A stretch of DNA of 64,000 bases from JAGLON01 sp041394985 (lineage in GTDB: Bacteria > Zixibacteria > MSB-5A5 > GN15 > JAAZOE01). The position numbers were made by a program, and so were the translations under genes. Below, piece by piece: positions 52,120-60,471 of this stretch. The stretch covers positions 1,054,001 to 1,118,000 of the forward strand of contig JAWLBI010000001.1 in the NCBI GenBank assembly GCA_041394985.1, in the 5' to 3' direction. The first letter of the stretch is position 1, and each line of letters begins with the position of its first letter. Under the pieces are notes generated by a model that worked only from the letters and a program-made list of their open reading frames with translations, did no database searches and was not told where the DNA came from.

Positions 52120-52911
52120 TCACACCAGGTAATAAACTTCGGGTTGGGTGCCAAGCGCCGACTTCCGTCTCAGTGAGAAACGGTCGCGCAGCAGTTTGCG
52201 AACATTCGATTCCGGATCCTCAAGATCACCGAATACGATAGTGTCGTTCTTGGCCGCTTCCACGCAGGCGGGTATTTGGCCCTTGGCCAGTCGCTCCTCG
52301 CAGAAGGTGCACTTTTCGACGACACCGCGCATGCGCGTCGGGAAGTCCGGGTTTATCTTTTCGATGTACGGACGCGGATCGCGCCAGTTGAAACTGCGGG
52401 AACCGTACGGGCAGGCCACGACGCAATAGCGGCAGCCGATGCAGCGGTGCCAGTCCATCATGACGATGCCGTCGTTCTCGCGCTTCCAGGTCGCCTGAGT
52501 CGGGCAGACCCGCACGCACGGCGGATTGTCGCAATGGTTGCACAGCACCGGATAGTGCCCGTGATGCAGTTTCTCATCGATGTATTCGTGATTCACTTCA
52601 TGAAATGCAGTATGCAGTTCCTCTTCCCAAATCCACTTGATTTCGTCCTTAGGATTTCCGAAATGGGGGACATTGTGCGCCTCATGACAGGCTTTGGAGC
52701 AGTCCTTGATGTTTTCGTGATCGAGGCATTTCTGCATATCGATGACCATGGCCCAGCGCTTGGCGGTCAGCGGCGTTTCCTGTGGAATTTTGTTCGGCTC
52801 GATAATTTCGAGCGAATCCGCATCCTGCGCCAACAGCGCCAATGGCTTGGCGGCGATGCCGAGGGCAGTCAACCCTGCGGCCTGCAAGAATTTCCTTCTA
52901 TCGACAGCCAT
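52120..52911 (-). CDS. dsrO: DsrO, periplasmic Fe-S subunit of DsrMKJOP
   Basis: A 263-residue ferredoxin-type subunit. The ATG at 52911 has AGGAG upstream and gives an N-terminal Tat signal (DRRKFLQAAGLTALG), so it is exported folded. Four cysteine clusters follow (including CNHCDNPPCVRVCPTQA and CIGCRYCVVACPYGS, CTFCEERL). It links DsrJ and DsrP. It overlaps dsrJ by one base (TGATG junction). Confidence 0.95.
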   Translation of the reverse strand: MAVDRRKFLQAAGLTALGIAAKPLALLAQDADSLEIIEPNKIPQETPLTAKRWAMVIDMQKCLDHENIKDCSKACHEAHNVPHFGNPKDEIKWIWEEELHTAFHEVNHEYIDEKLHHGHYPVLCNHCDNPPCVRVCPTQATWKRENDGIVMMDWHRCIGCRYCVVACPYGSRSFNWRDPRPYIEKINPDFPTRMRGVVEKCTFCEERLAKGQIPACVEAAKNDTIVFGDLEDPESNVRKLLRDRFSLRRKSALGTQPEVYYLV

Positions 52912-53297
52912 CACTTCATCTCCTTTTCCGGAATGACGTGACAGTCCCAACAGTACGGATCGACCTTCACGTAGTCGTGACACTTGTCGCAGAATCCTTC
53001 CTTATTGGAATGACAGTCGAGACAGGTGTGGGACAAACTCTTGTTGTACTTGGTGCCGTCTTCGGCGATAAAGACACGGTCGTTCTGACGGACCGCTTCA
53101 TCGCGCCAGGTGTTCAGCACATCCATGTGGAAAGAGCGCATATAAGTGGTCTCCATCACACAGTTATCGCCTTTCACCGGCTTTTCCAACTCCGGCACAT
53201 AATCGGCCGTACCGCTGGCAACATTATACCAGATCGGGAAGGTAATCAACACCAGGAAGATAACCAGTCCCAAAAGGACTTTCGGAGAATCATACAT
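52911..53297 (-). CDS. dsrJ: DsrJ, triheme cytochrome c subunit
   Basis: A 128-residue protein with an uncleaved N-terminal helix (about residues 5-25) and three CxxCH haem motifs (CLDCH, CDKCH, CWDCH) near the C-terminus. I chose the ATG at 53297, where AGGAGGG lies 8 bases upstream; it overlaps the dsrK end. DsrJ has unusual haem ligation in characterised homologues and sits in the periplasm with DsrO. Confidence 0.95.
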   Translation of the reverse strand: MYDSPKVLLGLVIFLVLITFPIWYNVASGTADYVPELEKPVKGDNCVMETTYMRSFHMDVLNTWRDEAVRQNDRVFIAEDGTKYNKSLSHTCLDCHSNKEGFCDKCHDYVKVDPYCWDCHVIPEKEMK

Positions 53298-54912
53298 CCT
53301 CAGTACCCTCCTTTCCGCTGTTATCCTGTCCGCGCAGGTCAACCGTTCTGTCGTTCTCGCCGGTCATGATCAAGGCATTGCCGACCAGCTCATGAATACC
53401 GGCGACCTGAACTTCAGGCACCCAATATTCCATCAGCGGCGGCAGCGTCGCCTTGTCGATTGCACAGATGCAGGAAAGCAGGTTGACACCGTGCTTCTCG
53501 TGAACATACCGGACGGCATTGGCCCGAGGGAATCCGCCGCGCATGCGCATCTCGAAATTCTCGTCGGTACCGATACCGGAACCGCTGCCGCAGCAGAACG
53601 TCTGCTCGCGAATCGTGTTCTCCGGCATATCGTAGAAGTGATTACAGACATTATTCAGAATATAACGCGGTTCCTCCAGCAGCCCCATCGCGCGCGCCGG
53701 GTTGCAGGAATCATGGAACGTCACCTTCCAGTGATCGTTGCGGCGAGGATCGAGTTTGATCTTGCCGTTCTTGATCAGGTCGGCCGTAAATTCGCAGATG
53801 TGCACCATCTTGGTGGTTTTTGCGTTCTCGAACTTCGTTCCGGTAATCGGGGAGACCGGTTCCTCGAGGAAATCGGCCGGGCCGTTCATCGTGTCCATAT
53901 ACTGGTGCAGAACGCGCCACATGTGACCGCATTCACCACCGATAATCCATTTGACGCCCAATCGTTTCGCTTCGGCATATATCTTCGCATTGAGCCGCTT
54001 CATCATTTCATTCGAATGGAACAATCCGAAGTTACCGCCCTCGGATGCATACGCGCTGAGCGTGTAGTCCAATCCGATCTCATGGAACAGGGCGAGATAG
54101 CCAAGAAATCCGAAATAATGAGGGTCGCCGAAATAATCCGCCGACGGAACGACGAACAGGATTTCGGCGCCTTTCTTATTCACGGGCGCTTCGACTCGTA
54201 CGCCGGTGTTGTCTTCGAGGTCATCAACGGCGAAGTCGACACTGTCTTTGAATCCATGCGGTTGAATACCGAGGTGGTTACCGGTGCGGAAGCAGTTCGC
54301 TGCCGGGGTGGTAATCCAGTCGATACCGAGACCGAGCAGGTTCAACAATTCGCGGCCGATCATCGTGATTTCGGCGGTGTCGATACCATACGGGCAGAAG
54401 ACCGAACAGCGGCGACACTCGGTGCACTGATAGAAATAGAAGAACCATTCCTTGACGACATCGATGGTCAGTTCGCGGCCACCGGCCATGCGGCCGAGAA
54501 TTTTGCCGGCCAGCGTGAAATTGCTTCTATAAATCGCGCGCAGTAATTCGGCGCGGAGAACCGGCATGTTTTTCGGGTCTCCCGAACCGATATAGAAATG
54601 GCATTTATCGGCGCAGGCGCCGCAGCGAACGCAGATGTCCATGAAAATCTGGAGCGAGCGGAACCGTTTGAGACGGTCACGCAGGCCTTCGAAAATGATC
54701 TCTTTCCAGTTTTCCGGCAACTTCCAGTCGTCGTCCATCGGCTGCCATTTGCGCACATTCGGTTGATCCAGATAAGCCTGGCTGTCGGGGACGGCAGCAT
54801 AGTTGAAGCATCCCTTTTTCAGAACGAACGGATCATCGCGCCAGTCCTTTTCGGGGTGCTTATAACTGATACCGCGGGCCAGGTCCTCCGGCTTTATTAT
54901 CTTTTCAGACAT
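53290..54912 (-). CDS. dsrK: DsrK, HdrD-like catalytic Fe-S subunit
   Basis: A 540-residue protein. Two ferredoxin motifs (CVRCGACADKCHFY and CTECRRCSVFCPYG, about residues 93-175) are followed by the CCG-type domain binding the noncubane cluster (HDSCNPAR ... FCCGSGSGIGTD). DsrK is thought to reduce the DsrC trisulfide on the cytoplasmic side using electrons from DsrM. It is 3 bases after dsrM, so tightly coupled. Confidence 0.95.
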   Translation of the reverse strand: MSEKIIKPEDLARGISYKHPEKDWRDDPFVLKKGCFNYAAVPDSQAYLDQPNVRKWQPMDDDWKLPENWKEIIFEGLRDRLKRFRSLQIFMDICVRCGACADKCHFYIGSGDPKNMPVLRAELLRAIYRSNFTLAGKILGRMAGGRELTIDVVKEWFFYFYQCTECRRCSVFCPYGIDTAEITMIGRELLNLLGLGIDWITTPAANCFRTGNHLGIQPHGFKDSVDFAVDDLEDNTGVRVEAPVNKKGAEILFVVPSADYFGDPHYFGFLGYLALFHEIGLDYTLSAYASEGGNFGLFHSNEMMKRLNAKIYAEAKRLGVKWIIGGECGHMWRVLHQYMDTMNGPADFLEEPVSPITGTKFENAKTTKMVHICEFTADLIKNGKIKLDPRRNDHWKVTFHDSCNPARAMGLLEEPRYILNNVCNHFYDMPENTIREQTFCCGSGSGIGTDENFEMRMRGGFPRANAVRYVHEKHGVNLLSCICAIDKATLPPLMEYWVPEVQVAGIHELVGNALIMTGENDRTVDLRGQDNSGKEGTEDV

Positions 54913-54915
54913 AAG

Positions 54916-55905
54916 CTACTCCTTCTCCAGAGGCAACCCGGCATCCCGCATCACATCGCGGAACTCATCTTCCCATTCCTCGTAGGTATGAACCTTGACG
55001 TCGGGATTCCACGGGTTCGTGTGACGCTTGGCGCGGTTATTGTTGATCAGGTTTCTGGTCGGGCTCATGAAAACGCCGGCGAAGTGCATCAGCTTGGAGA
55101 ACGGGAAATAGGCGATCAACGTACACACCAGGAAGAAGTGGATGTAAAACGTGATGCCGATGCCTTCCGGAACGATGGGCGAGAAGCTCAACAATCCGGT
55201 ACCGAGTTTTTTCACGGCGACGATGTCTATCTTGTAAAAATATCTCATGCAGATACCGGTCGAGGCAATCCCGAAGATCAGATACAGCGGGAAATAGTCG
55301 GCCGGAAGCGAAATGTATCGCACCTGCGGAATCAACACCCGGCGGGCGAACAGAATCGTAATCGCGCCGACGAACACCGCGTCGGTGAGGAACAATTCCG
55401 GTACACCGATCTGGAAGAAACCGTCCAGTTTCTGCATGATATCGACGAAGAACGGTACGGGCTCGGCGAAATACTTGAAGTGCCGGATGAAGATAAACAA
55501 AAACGAATAGTGGAATGCCAATCCTGCCGCCCACAACCATTTATCCGCACCGTACACGATTTTCGTATCCTTGATTTCGGCACGAGTATTGCGGAACAGT
55601 GACCGGAAGAAAAACACTTCCAGGAACATACGACCCAGTACACCCCAGATATTATGCGGCGCTTCCAGGTTGTTGCTTTTAATCCAGGGCAGGGATTTCT
55701 CCTGTCCGCATGTCGTCGTTATGCGAAACGGCACAGGCGCCCCGGCCCATTTTAATACTCTGTACACGATGCCGATCAAAAACAGGGCTATCGCCGCATA
55801 GGGGATGGCGACTCCGAAGAGCGTATACCATTCCAATGCGCCGATCCCGATGAAGACCAGACCGATTAACAGGAGTAAAAGAAAGAGAGATGTTATCACG
55901 TGCAT
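54916..55905 (-). CDS. dsrM: DsrM, NarI-like cytochrome b subunit
   Basis: About 329 residues from the ATG at 55905. An ATG at 55914 is directly against the GGAGG sequence and so is not usable; the chosen one lies 9 bases away. Six or so membrane helices carry the histidines of a di-haem cytochrome b (FHYSFLFIFIRHFKYF, YIHFFLVCTLIAYFPFSKLMHF). DsrM oxidises menaquinol and delivers electrons to DsrK. Confidence 0.95.
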   Translation of the reverse strand: MHVITSLFLLLLLIGLVFIGIGALEWYTLFGVAIPYAAIALFLIGIVYRVLKWAGAPVPFRITTTCGQEKSLPWIKSNNLEAPHNIWGVLGRMFLEVFFFRSLFRNTRAEIKDTKIVYGADKWLWAAGLAFHYSFLFIFIRHFKYFAEPVPFFVDIMQKLDGFFQIGVPELFLTDAVFVGAITILFARRVLIPQVRYISLPADYFPLYLIFGIASTGICMRYFYKIDIVAVKKLGTGLLSFSPIVPEGIGITFYIHFFLVCTLIAYFPFSKLMHFAGVFMSPTRNLINNNRAKRHTNPWNPDVKVHTYEEWEDEFRDVMRDAGLPLEKE

Positions 55906-55972
55906 GCGCGCCATCCTCCCTTCTCTTTATTGCTATGTCGTGATGTTGCCATCATCGAACTCCCCTTATCTC

Positions 55973-56470
55973 TTAGTTGTTCGAACGTGATCGTCCTCCG
56001 CCGAACATTTGCGAGCGCCGTTTGAAATCCGAGTATTTGATTTCATGCATGCGTTCGCGACAGGCCATGTACGTATCGAAAGCGATAAGCGCCATGCCGT
56101 CGATGGCGGATTCCAGGGACAACAATTCGTGCAAGCGTTCGGCCTCGGTCAGCTCATCCCGTAGCTCCTCCCGAATGGCCGACTTGAGGTAGAAAATAAA
56201 CGCTACCGCCTGCGACGGAGAAAAATCCTGCACGGCCCGGATTCGATTGATCGACTCGGTCGCCTTCGAAACACCGGCCGCATCGGCCGACTCCACCAGA
56301 CAGTCAAACAGTTTCGCGATCTCATTCCGGAAGGTCGACCCGACCGGATTGGCGAACTGGTTATTTTTGTTCAGGAGTTTTGAGCTGTCGGCGGGATAGG
56401 TGTTCGCGATTCTATCGAACCAGTTTTTCAGAATTGCCTCTCTCTTTTGTGTCAAAAGAGTTGTCAGCAT
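55973..56470 (-). CDS. RsbRD N-terminal domain protein of the dsr cluster
   Basis: A 165-residue helical protein resembling the RsbRD N-terminal domain: LLTQKREAILKNWFDRIANTYP at the start and FRNEIAKLFDCLV in the middle. The full RsbR partner domain (STAS) is absent. In several sulfate reducers a gene of this type precedes dsrMKJOP, so a conserved role with the complex, perhaps regulatory, is likely but undefined. It is 67 bases before dsrM. Confidence 0.7.
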   Translation of the reverse strand: MLTTLLTQKREAILKNWFDRIANTYPADSSKLLNKNNQFANPVGSTFRNEIAKLFDCLVESADAAGVSKATESINRIRAVQDFSPSQAVAFIFYLKSAIREELRDELTEAERLHELLSLESAIDGMALIAFDTYMACRERMHEIKYSDFKRRSQMFGGGRSRSNN

Positions 56471-56519
56471 GTTTCCCCATTATCGTTGCGCTGCGGCGGC
56501 AGTGTTGATTGATATAATG

Positions 56520-56553
56520 CGGGGGTCTAGCGGCACAATCCGAAAGACCCCCG
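56520..56553 (-). promoter_or_regulatory. Hairpin between dsrC and the RsbRD-domain gene
   Basis: A perfect 9-bp stem (CGGGGGTCT, 16-base loop, AGACCCCCG) lies 16 bases after the dsrC stop codon on the minus strand. There is no T tract, so it more likely stabilises the dsrC message or attenuates readthrough than terminates fully. Confidence 0.5.
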
Positions 56554-56569
56554 AACATCACAGTGTATA

Positions 56570-56887
56570 TTATACACAACCGGTCGGTTTAGCCAGGCCG
56601 GCAACCTTGCAGGCGCCTTTCGCCGGGCCGGACGGGAACAGCTCATAGACCTTCTTCAGCGGGAAACCGGTCTCTTTGCAGAGCTTGCGAATCATCGGCG
56701 CAATACCGTACTTGGCATAATAATCGCGCAGATAATTAATCAGTTTCCAGTGCTCTTCGGTCAATTCGGCTACGCCTTCGGTGCTGGCGAGGCCCAGCGC
56801 GACGCGCTCGTTCCACTGTTCCGGTTCTTCCATAAATCCGTCTTCATCGACATCGATGCAGACATCTTCCCACTCAAACTTAGCCAT
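56570..56887 (-). CDS. dsrC: DsrC, sulfur-carrier co-substrate of sulfite reduction
   Basis: A 105-residue protein from the ATG at 56887 (GGAGG 8 bases upstream; a longer reading is the dsrL 3' end in another frame). It has the family body (WNERVALGLASTEGVAELTEEHW) and the C-terminal arm with both redox cysteines, ACKVAGLAKPTGCV, so it is a true DsrC and not a TusE or RspA type. It carries sulfite sulfur from DsrAB as a trisulfide to DsrMKJOP. Confidence 0.97.
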   Translation of the reverse strand: MAKFEWEDVCIDVDEDGFMEEPEQWNERVALGLASTEGVAELTEEHWKLINYLRDYYAKYGIAPMIRKLCKETGFPLKKVYELFPSGPAKGACKVAGLAKPTGCV

Positions 56888-56942
56888 TGTAATGCCTCCG
56901 TTATTCTGTTTATTCTCTATCCAAAGTTTTAAATACTTCCAA

Positions 56943-58625
56943 TTAATGCATCTCGATAAACCCGCACGGGCAGTTTTCCGCACACTTCTTACAGCCGTTG
57001 CAGAAATCGAGTTTGAACTTGTACTGGCCCATCTTCTCGAGCGGTTTAACGACCGCATTGTCCTGGCACAGACCCCAGCAGTTGCCGCAGTCGAAGCACT
57101 CGCCGCAGCTCAAACAACGCTTGGCTTCGCCGACCGCTTCCGTTTGATTCCAGGTGCTCACGATTTCCTTATCAATCGACACGAACCGCTGATCGACCGG
57201 CAATTCATGAATACCGGTGCGCTCTTTCGGTTCCTTCTGATAGAAAGGCAAATACATCTTATCGAAGGTGATAATCGCCTTATCATCTTTCACGAGCGCT
57301 TCACCGGTTATCATCTCATGAATCGATTCGGCCGCGAATCGACCGTGCGCGATAGCAGTGATGGCGATGTCGAGGTTGATGTTGTCGCCGCCGGCGAAGA
57401 CATTATCGACTTTCGTTTTGCACTTATCGTCGATCTTGATCCAGTCTCTGCCTTCGACGAAATCATCGAAGCCCTCGAAATTCGGTTCCTGACTGATGGC
57501 AGCCACCAGCGTCGTGAATTCGAGTTCAAAGGTGTCACCCTCAATCGGGACCGGACGACGACGACCCGAAGCATCGGGCTCGCCCAGTTCCATTTTCTGA
57601 CAGACCATACCGGTCGCTTTGTTGCCGTCCTTCTTGATGGACAGCGGCGCGGCGAGGAAGTGAATCTCGACGCCCTCTTCGAGCGCGCCTTTGATTTCCT
57701 CGTCGATCGCGGGCATTTCATCCTGGGTACGACGATACAGAATCGTCGATTTGGCGCCGAGGCGTCTCGCGATACGAGCCGCATCGATAGCGGTGTCACC
57801 GCCGCCGATGGTCACGACTTTATCGCCGACTTCGACTTTTTCACCCATATTGACTTTGCGCAGAAAATCCGTACCGGTCCAGACGTTTTCGGCGTCTTCG
57901 CCTTCCACACGGAGCAGGCGGCCCTTGTGGGCGCCGAGGCCGATGAAGGAAGCCCGGTAATCTTTGCGGATATCATCCATCGTGAGATCTTTGCCGACCA
58001 TGGTATTCGTCTTCAATTCCACACCCATGTCGCAGATGCGCTGAATTTCGGCATCGAGAACGCTCTGGGGGAGACGATAGTCGGGGATACCATAGCGAAG
58101 CATACCGCCGGCCTTCGGGAAGGCTTCGAACACCGTCACGGGATAACCGCGGCGTGCCAGATGATAGGCCGCCGACAGACCGGCCGGGCCGGATCCGATG
58201 ATGGCGATTTTTTCGGACCGCTTCTCTTCGGTCAGTTTCTTCGGGACTAATTTGTGCTCGAGTGCAAAATCACCGAGATGCCTCTCGAAGCTGTTAATGC
58301 CGACAGGGCCTTCCAGCGCCTTGCGGTTACAGTCCGTCTCGCACGGATGCGGACAGACGCGGCCGCAGGTAGACGGGAACGGCGTCGTCTCGAGAAATAT
58401 GTAGGCCGCTTCTTCCATTGCCTGGTCAAAACTCTTACCCAGATCTTCGGCTTTCGATACCGTCATGAGCGCTTTGCGAATCTGGTTGTGATTCGGGCAA
58501 TTCTTGCCGCATGGCGGTGTTTTCGGCACGTGTTTCGGCCGCAGAGGCGATGTCTCGACACTCGAACCGCCGGACGAGAACGACCGCCCACGGATGCCTT
58601 TTTTCTTCTTTGTAACTTTAGCCAT
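56943..58625 (-). CDS. dsrL: DsrL-like NAD(P)H:acceptor oxidoreductase
   Basis: A 560-residue flavoprotein related to the small subunit of glutamate synthase. The N-terminal cysteine cluster (CGKNCPNH; CGRVCPHPCETDC) binds Fe-S; FAD (IIGSGPAGLSAAYHLARRG) and NAD(P) (TIGGGDTAIDAARIARRLGA) domains follow. The C-terminus has CLSCGECFDCGNCWGLC and a ferredoxin motif CNGCKKCAENCPCG, matching DsrL. DsrL links NAD(P)H to DsrAB. The place next to dsrC and with dsrD supports a DsrL of the reductive (DsrL-2-like) kind. A plain GltD-type function is the alternative. Confidence 0.8.
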   Translation of the reverse strand: MAKVTKKKKGIRGRSFSSGGSSVETSPLRPKHVPKTPPCGKNCPNHNQIRKALMTVSKAEDLGKSFDQAMEEAAYIFLETTPFPSTCGRVCPHPCETDCNRKALEGPVGINSFERHLGDFALEHKLVPKKLTEEKRSEKIAIIGSGPAGLSAAYHLARRGYPVTVFEAFPKAGGMLRYGIPDYRLPQSVLDAEIQRICDMGVELKTNTMVGKDLTMDDIRKDYRASFIGLGAHKGRLLRVEGEDAENVWTGTDFLRKVNMGEKVEVGDKVVTIGGGDTAIDAARIARRLGAKSTILYRRTQDEMPAIDEEIKGALEEGVEIHFLAAPLSIKKDGNKATGMVCQKMELGEPDASGRRRPVPIEGDTFELEFTTLVAAISQEPNFEGFDDFVEGRDWIKIDDKCKTKVDNVFAGGDNINLDIAITAIAHGRFAAESIHEMITGEALVKDDKAIITFDKMYLPFYQKEPKERTGIHELPVDQRFVSIDKEIVSTWNQTEAVGEAKRCLSCGECFDCGNCWGLCQDNAVVKPLEKMGQYKFKLDFCNGCKKCAENCPCGFIEMH

Positions 58626-58759
58626 CGTGAACTCTCTTGTTGAGTGTATACCGCTTTCGGTGATGTCTGCGCCAGAGTCTGTGCGCCGGCACCCGTTCAG
58701 CGAGTTCAGTCATATATTCCTATGTCGTGATGCCCTTCCGCATTGAAGCGCATCATGTA
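58626..58759 (-). other. Gap between dsrN and dsrL, no gene seen
   Basis: About 130 bases with no clear terminator or promoter. The dsrABDN and dsrL-dsrC groups may be co-transcribed, but this cannot be told from sequence. Confidence 0.35.
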
Positions 58760-60190
58760 TTACATACAGGCGATCCTGAATCCCGTTCCGCCGCCTCCGG
58801 ATGCGCGCTTCGACTGGGCATAGGCTTTCGCCAATGCGACCAGTGACCGCGCCCACTGCGGAGTTCCCGCGGCGTGCAGGTGTGTGTAACAGGCCATCGT
58901 ATTATTGAAAACAAGCCCGTCCCGCTTTCCCCCCAGCCCGACACCCTTAGTCAGGCTCATACAGCTTGTCAGACCAGTCGTATCGCCCAGAAGGCCCGAG
59001 TAGTGAAACTCGTGACCGCGCAGCGGCAGTCCGTCGGCAAAAATCGGGTTCGGTGTATCAATCGTCATTTCCGTGTATCCATGCCCGACCGGTTTTTCCG
59101 ACATCTGCAAATCGACCGGAAAGACTCCGGCCATGGCAAACGTCTCGTCATGCCACTGCAATGACCGGCAGAGGTAAATCAAACCTCCGCACTCGGCATA
59201 AATCGGTAGGTTGTTTTGTGCTGCCGATTTGACCGATGCCATCAGCGACCGATTCGATGTCAATTGCTCCGCGTGCGTCTCCGGGAAACCGCCGCCTATA
59301 TACAGGGCGTCGATGTCCGGAAGCATTGAATCGGCCAGTGATGAAACCGGAACCAGCTCGGCTCCGTGCGCCTGAAGCGCCTCGAGATTTTCCGGGTAAT
59401 AAAACGTAAAGACGGAATCGGCGAAGTAACCGATCCGCACCGATGATTTCTCGGTCGCAATCGCATCCGGAATGATTTCTTTCATCTCCGACGCGCTATT
59501 GGCAATAGAGATGATGCGATCGATATCGAGATACGTTTCTGCGATTTCGCACAGTTTATCGGTAACGGTACCGGCGGCCATATATTCGGCAGGGGGGACG
59601 AGTCCCAGATGCCGCCCGGGAATGATATCGGCATCGCTTCCCAGTTTGGGAATGGCTCCGACAACCGGGAGACCGCAATATTTCTCGATGGATTCCGTAA
59701 TCACGCTTTGATGTCGCTTCCCCGCGACTTTATTCAGGATAACGCCGGCGATCGGCGTGTTCGGTTCGAATTCAAGACAACCCTTGATAATCGCGGCAAT
59801 GGTGCGAGTTGTCTTCGTGACATTGACGACAAGCAGCAGCGGGGCGGACAACAGTCGTGCCAACCCCGCTGTACTGTGTGAACCTTCGGCGTCTTTGCCG
59901 TCGAAGAGGCCGCGATTTCCTTCCACGACCGCAATATCAGCGCTGGCGGAGTGTATCGTAAAAGAGCGCAAAACACTCTCATCACCGGCCAGAAACGTAT
60001 CCAGATTGCGACAGGGCAATCCGGCCGCTTCGGTCAGCCAGGCGGGGTCGATGTAGTCCGGTCCCTTTTTGAAGGGAGCCGCCTGCAGTCCCCGGCGGCG
60101 CAGGGCCGCCAGGAGACTGAGACTGACTATCGTTTTCCCCGAGTCGCCGGCTAATCCGGCTACGACTATGCGCGCTCTCTTTACACCCAT
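58760..60190 (-). CDS. dsrN: DsrN, cobyrinate a,c-diamide synthase-like sirohaem amidase
   Basis: A 476-residue CbiA/CobB homologue from the ATG at 60190 (a GTG at 60208 is possible). It has an N-terminal P-loop (AGLAGDSGKTIVSL), DPAWLTEAAG and the VVEGNRGLFDGK motif, then a type 1 glutamine amidotransferase domain with the catalytic cysteine in IYAECGGLIYL. In sulfur-metabolising organisms DsrN amidates sirohaem for DsrAB; its place between dsrD and dsrL supports that over a role in cobalamin synthesis. Confidence 0.93.
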   Translation of the reverse strand: MGVKRARIVVAGLAGDSGKTIVSLSLLAALRRRGLQAAPFKKGPDYIDPAWLTEAAGLPCRNLDTFLAGDESVLRSFTIHSASADIAVVEGNRGLFDGKDAEGSHSTAGLARLLSAPLLLVVNVTKTTRTIAAIIKGCLEFEPNTPIAGVILNKVAGKRHQSVITESIEKYCGLPVVGAIPKLGSDADIIPGRHLGLVPPAEYMAAGTVTDKLCEIAETYLDIDRIISIANSASEMKEIIPDAIATEKSSVRIGYFADSVFTFYYPENLEALQAHGAELVPVSSLADSMLPDIDALYIGGGFPETHAEQLTSNRSLMASVKSAAQNNLPIYAECGGLIYLCRSLQWHDETFAMAGVFPVDLQMSEKPVGHGYTEMTIDTPNPIFADGLPLRGHEFHYSGLLGDTTGLTSCMSLTKGVGLGGKRDGLVFNNTMACYTHLHAAGTPQWARSLVALAKAYAQSKRASGGGGTGFRIACM

Positions 60191-60214
60191 AGCACTGCAT
60201 ACCCACACCGGGTA

Positions 60215-60460
60215 TTAGTCGTTTGCGGCGCCTTCTTTATGAGGAAGCTCAAGGAAACTGCCGCCGAAGTACGTATAGACGCACTTGCCGGAGTTAACCA
60301 GTATCTTGATAGCATCTTTGCAGAGCTTCTTGTCGACTTCATCCGGGAATTGCTGCATCATGAACTTCGTCAGATCGCCCGGTTTCAGTTTCTTGACGCC
60401 CTGCGCCTCAGCTACCATCTTATACATGGCATCCGCGATTTCTTCGACTGTTTTAGCCAT
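60215..60460 (-). CDS. dsrD: DsrD, activator of dissimilatory sulfite reductase
   Basis: An 81-residue winged-helix-type protein (KKLKPGDLTKFMMQQFPD, ALKLLVNSGK-type region AIKILVNSGKCVYTYFGGSFLELP). DsrD does not bind DNA in characterised species; it stimulates DsrAB activity. It occurs almost only in organisms that reduce sulfite, so it marks this cluster as reductive. It is 11 bases after dsrB. Confidence 0.95.
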   Translation of the reverse strand: MAKTVEEIADAMYKMVAEAQGVKKLKPGDLTKFMMQQFPDEVDKKLCKDAIKILVNSGKCVYTYFGGSFLELPHKEGAAND

Positions 60461-60471
60461 GACAATTGTCC

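Noticed and set aside
53392..58250. Long plus-strand frames (53392-54546, 54598-55602, 56781-58250) opposite dsrK, dsrM and dsrL
   Set aside because: Antisense shadows of genes with complete cofactor motifs; no ribosome-binding sites or domains.
56943..58625. Reading the dsr cluster as sulfur-oxidising because of DsrL
   Set aside because: dsrD is present, dsrEFH are absent, and sat-apr-qmo gene content fits reduction; only dsrAB phylogeny would decide fully.
55932..58734. The 13-base sequence CTATGTCGTGATG occurring upstream of both dsrM and dsrL
   Set aside because: Pairs of identical 13-mers are expected by chance in 64 kb, and the copies are at different distances from the genes.
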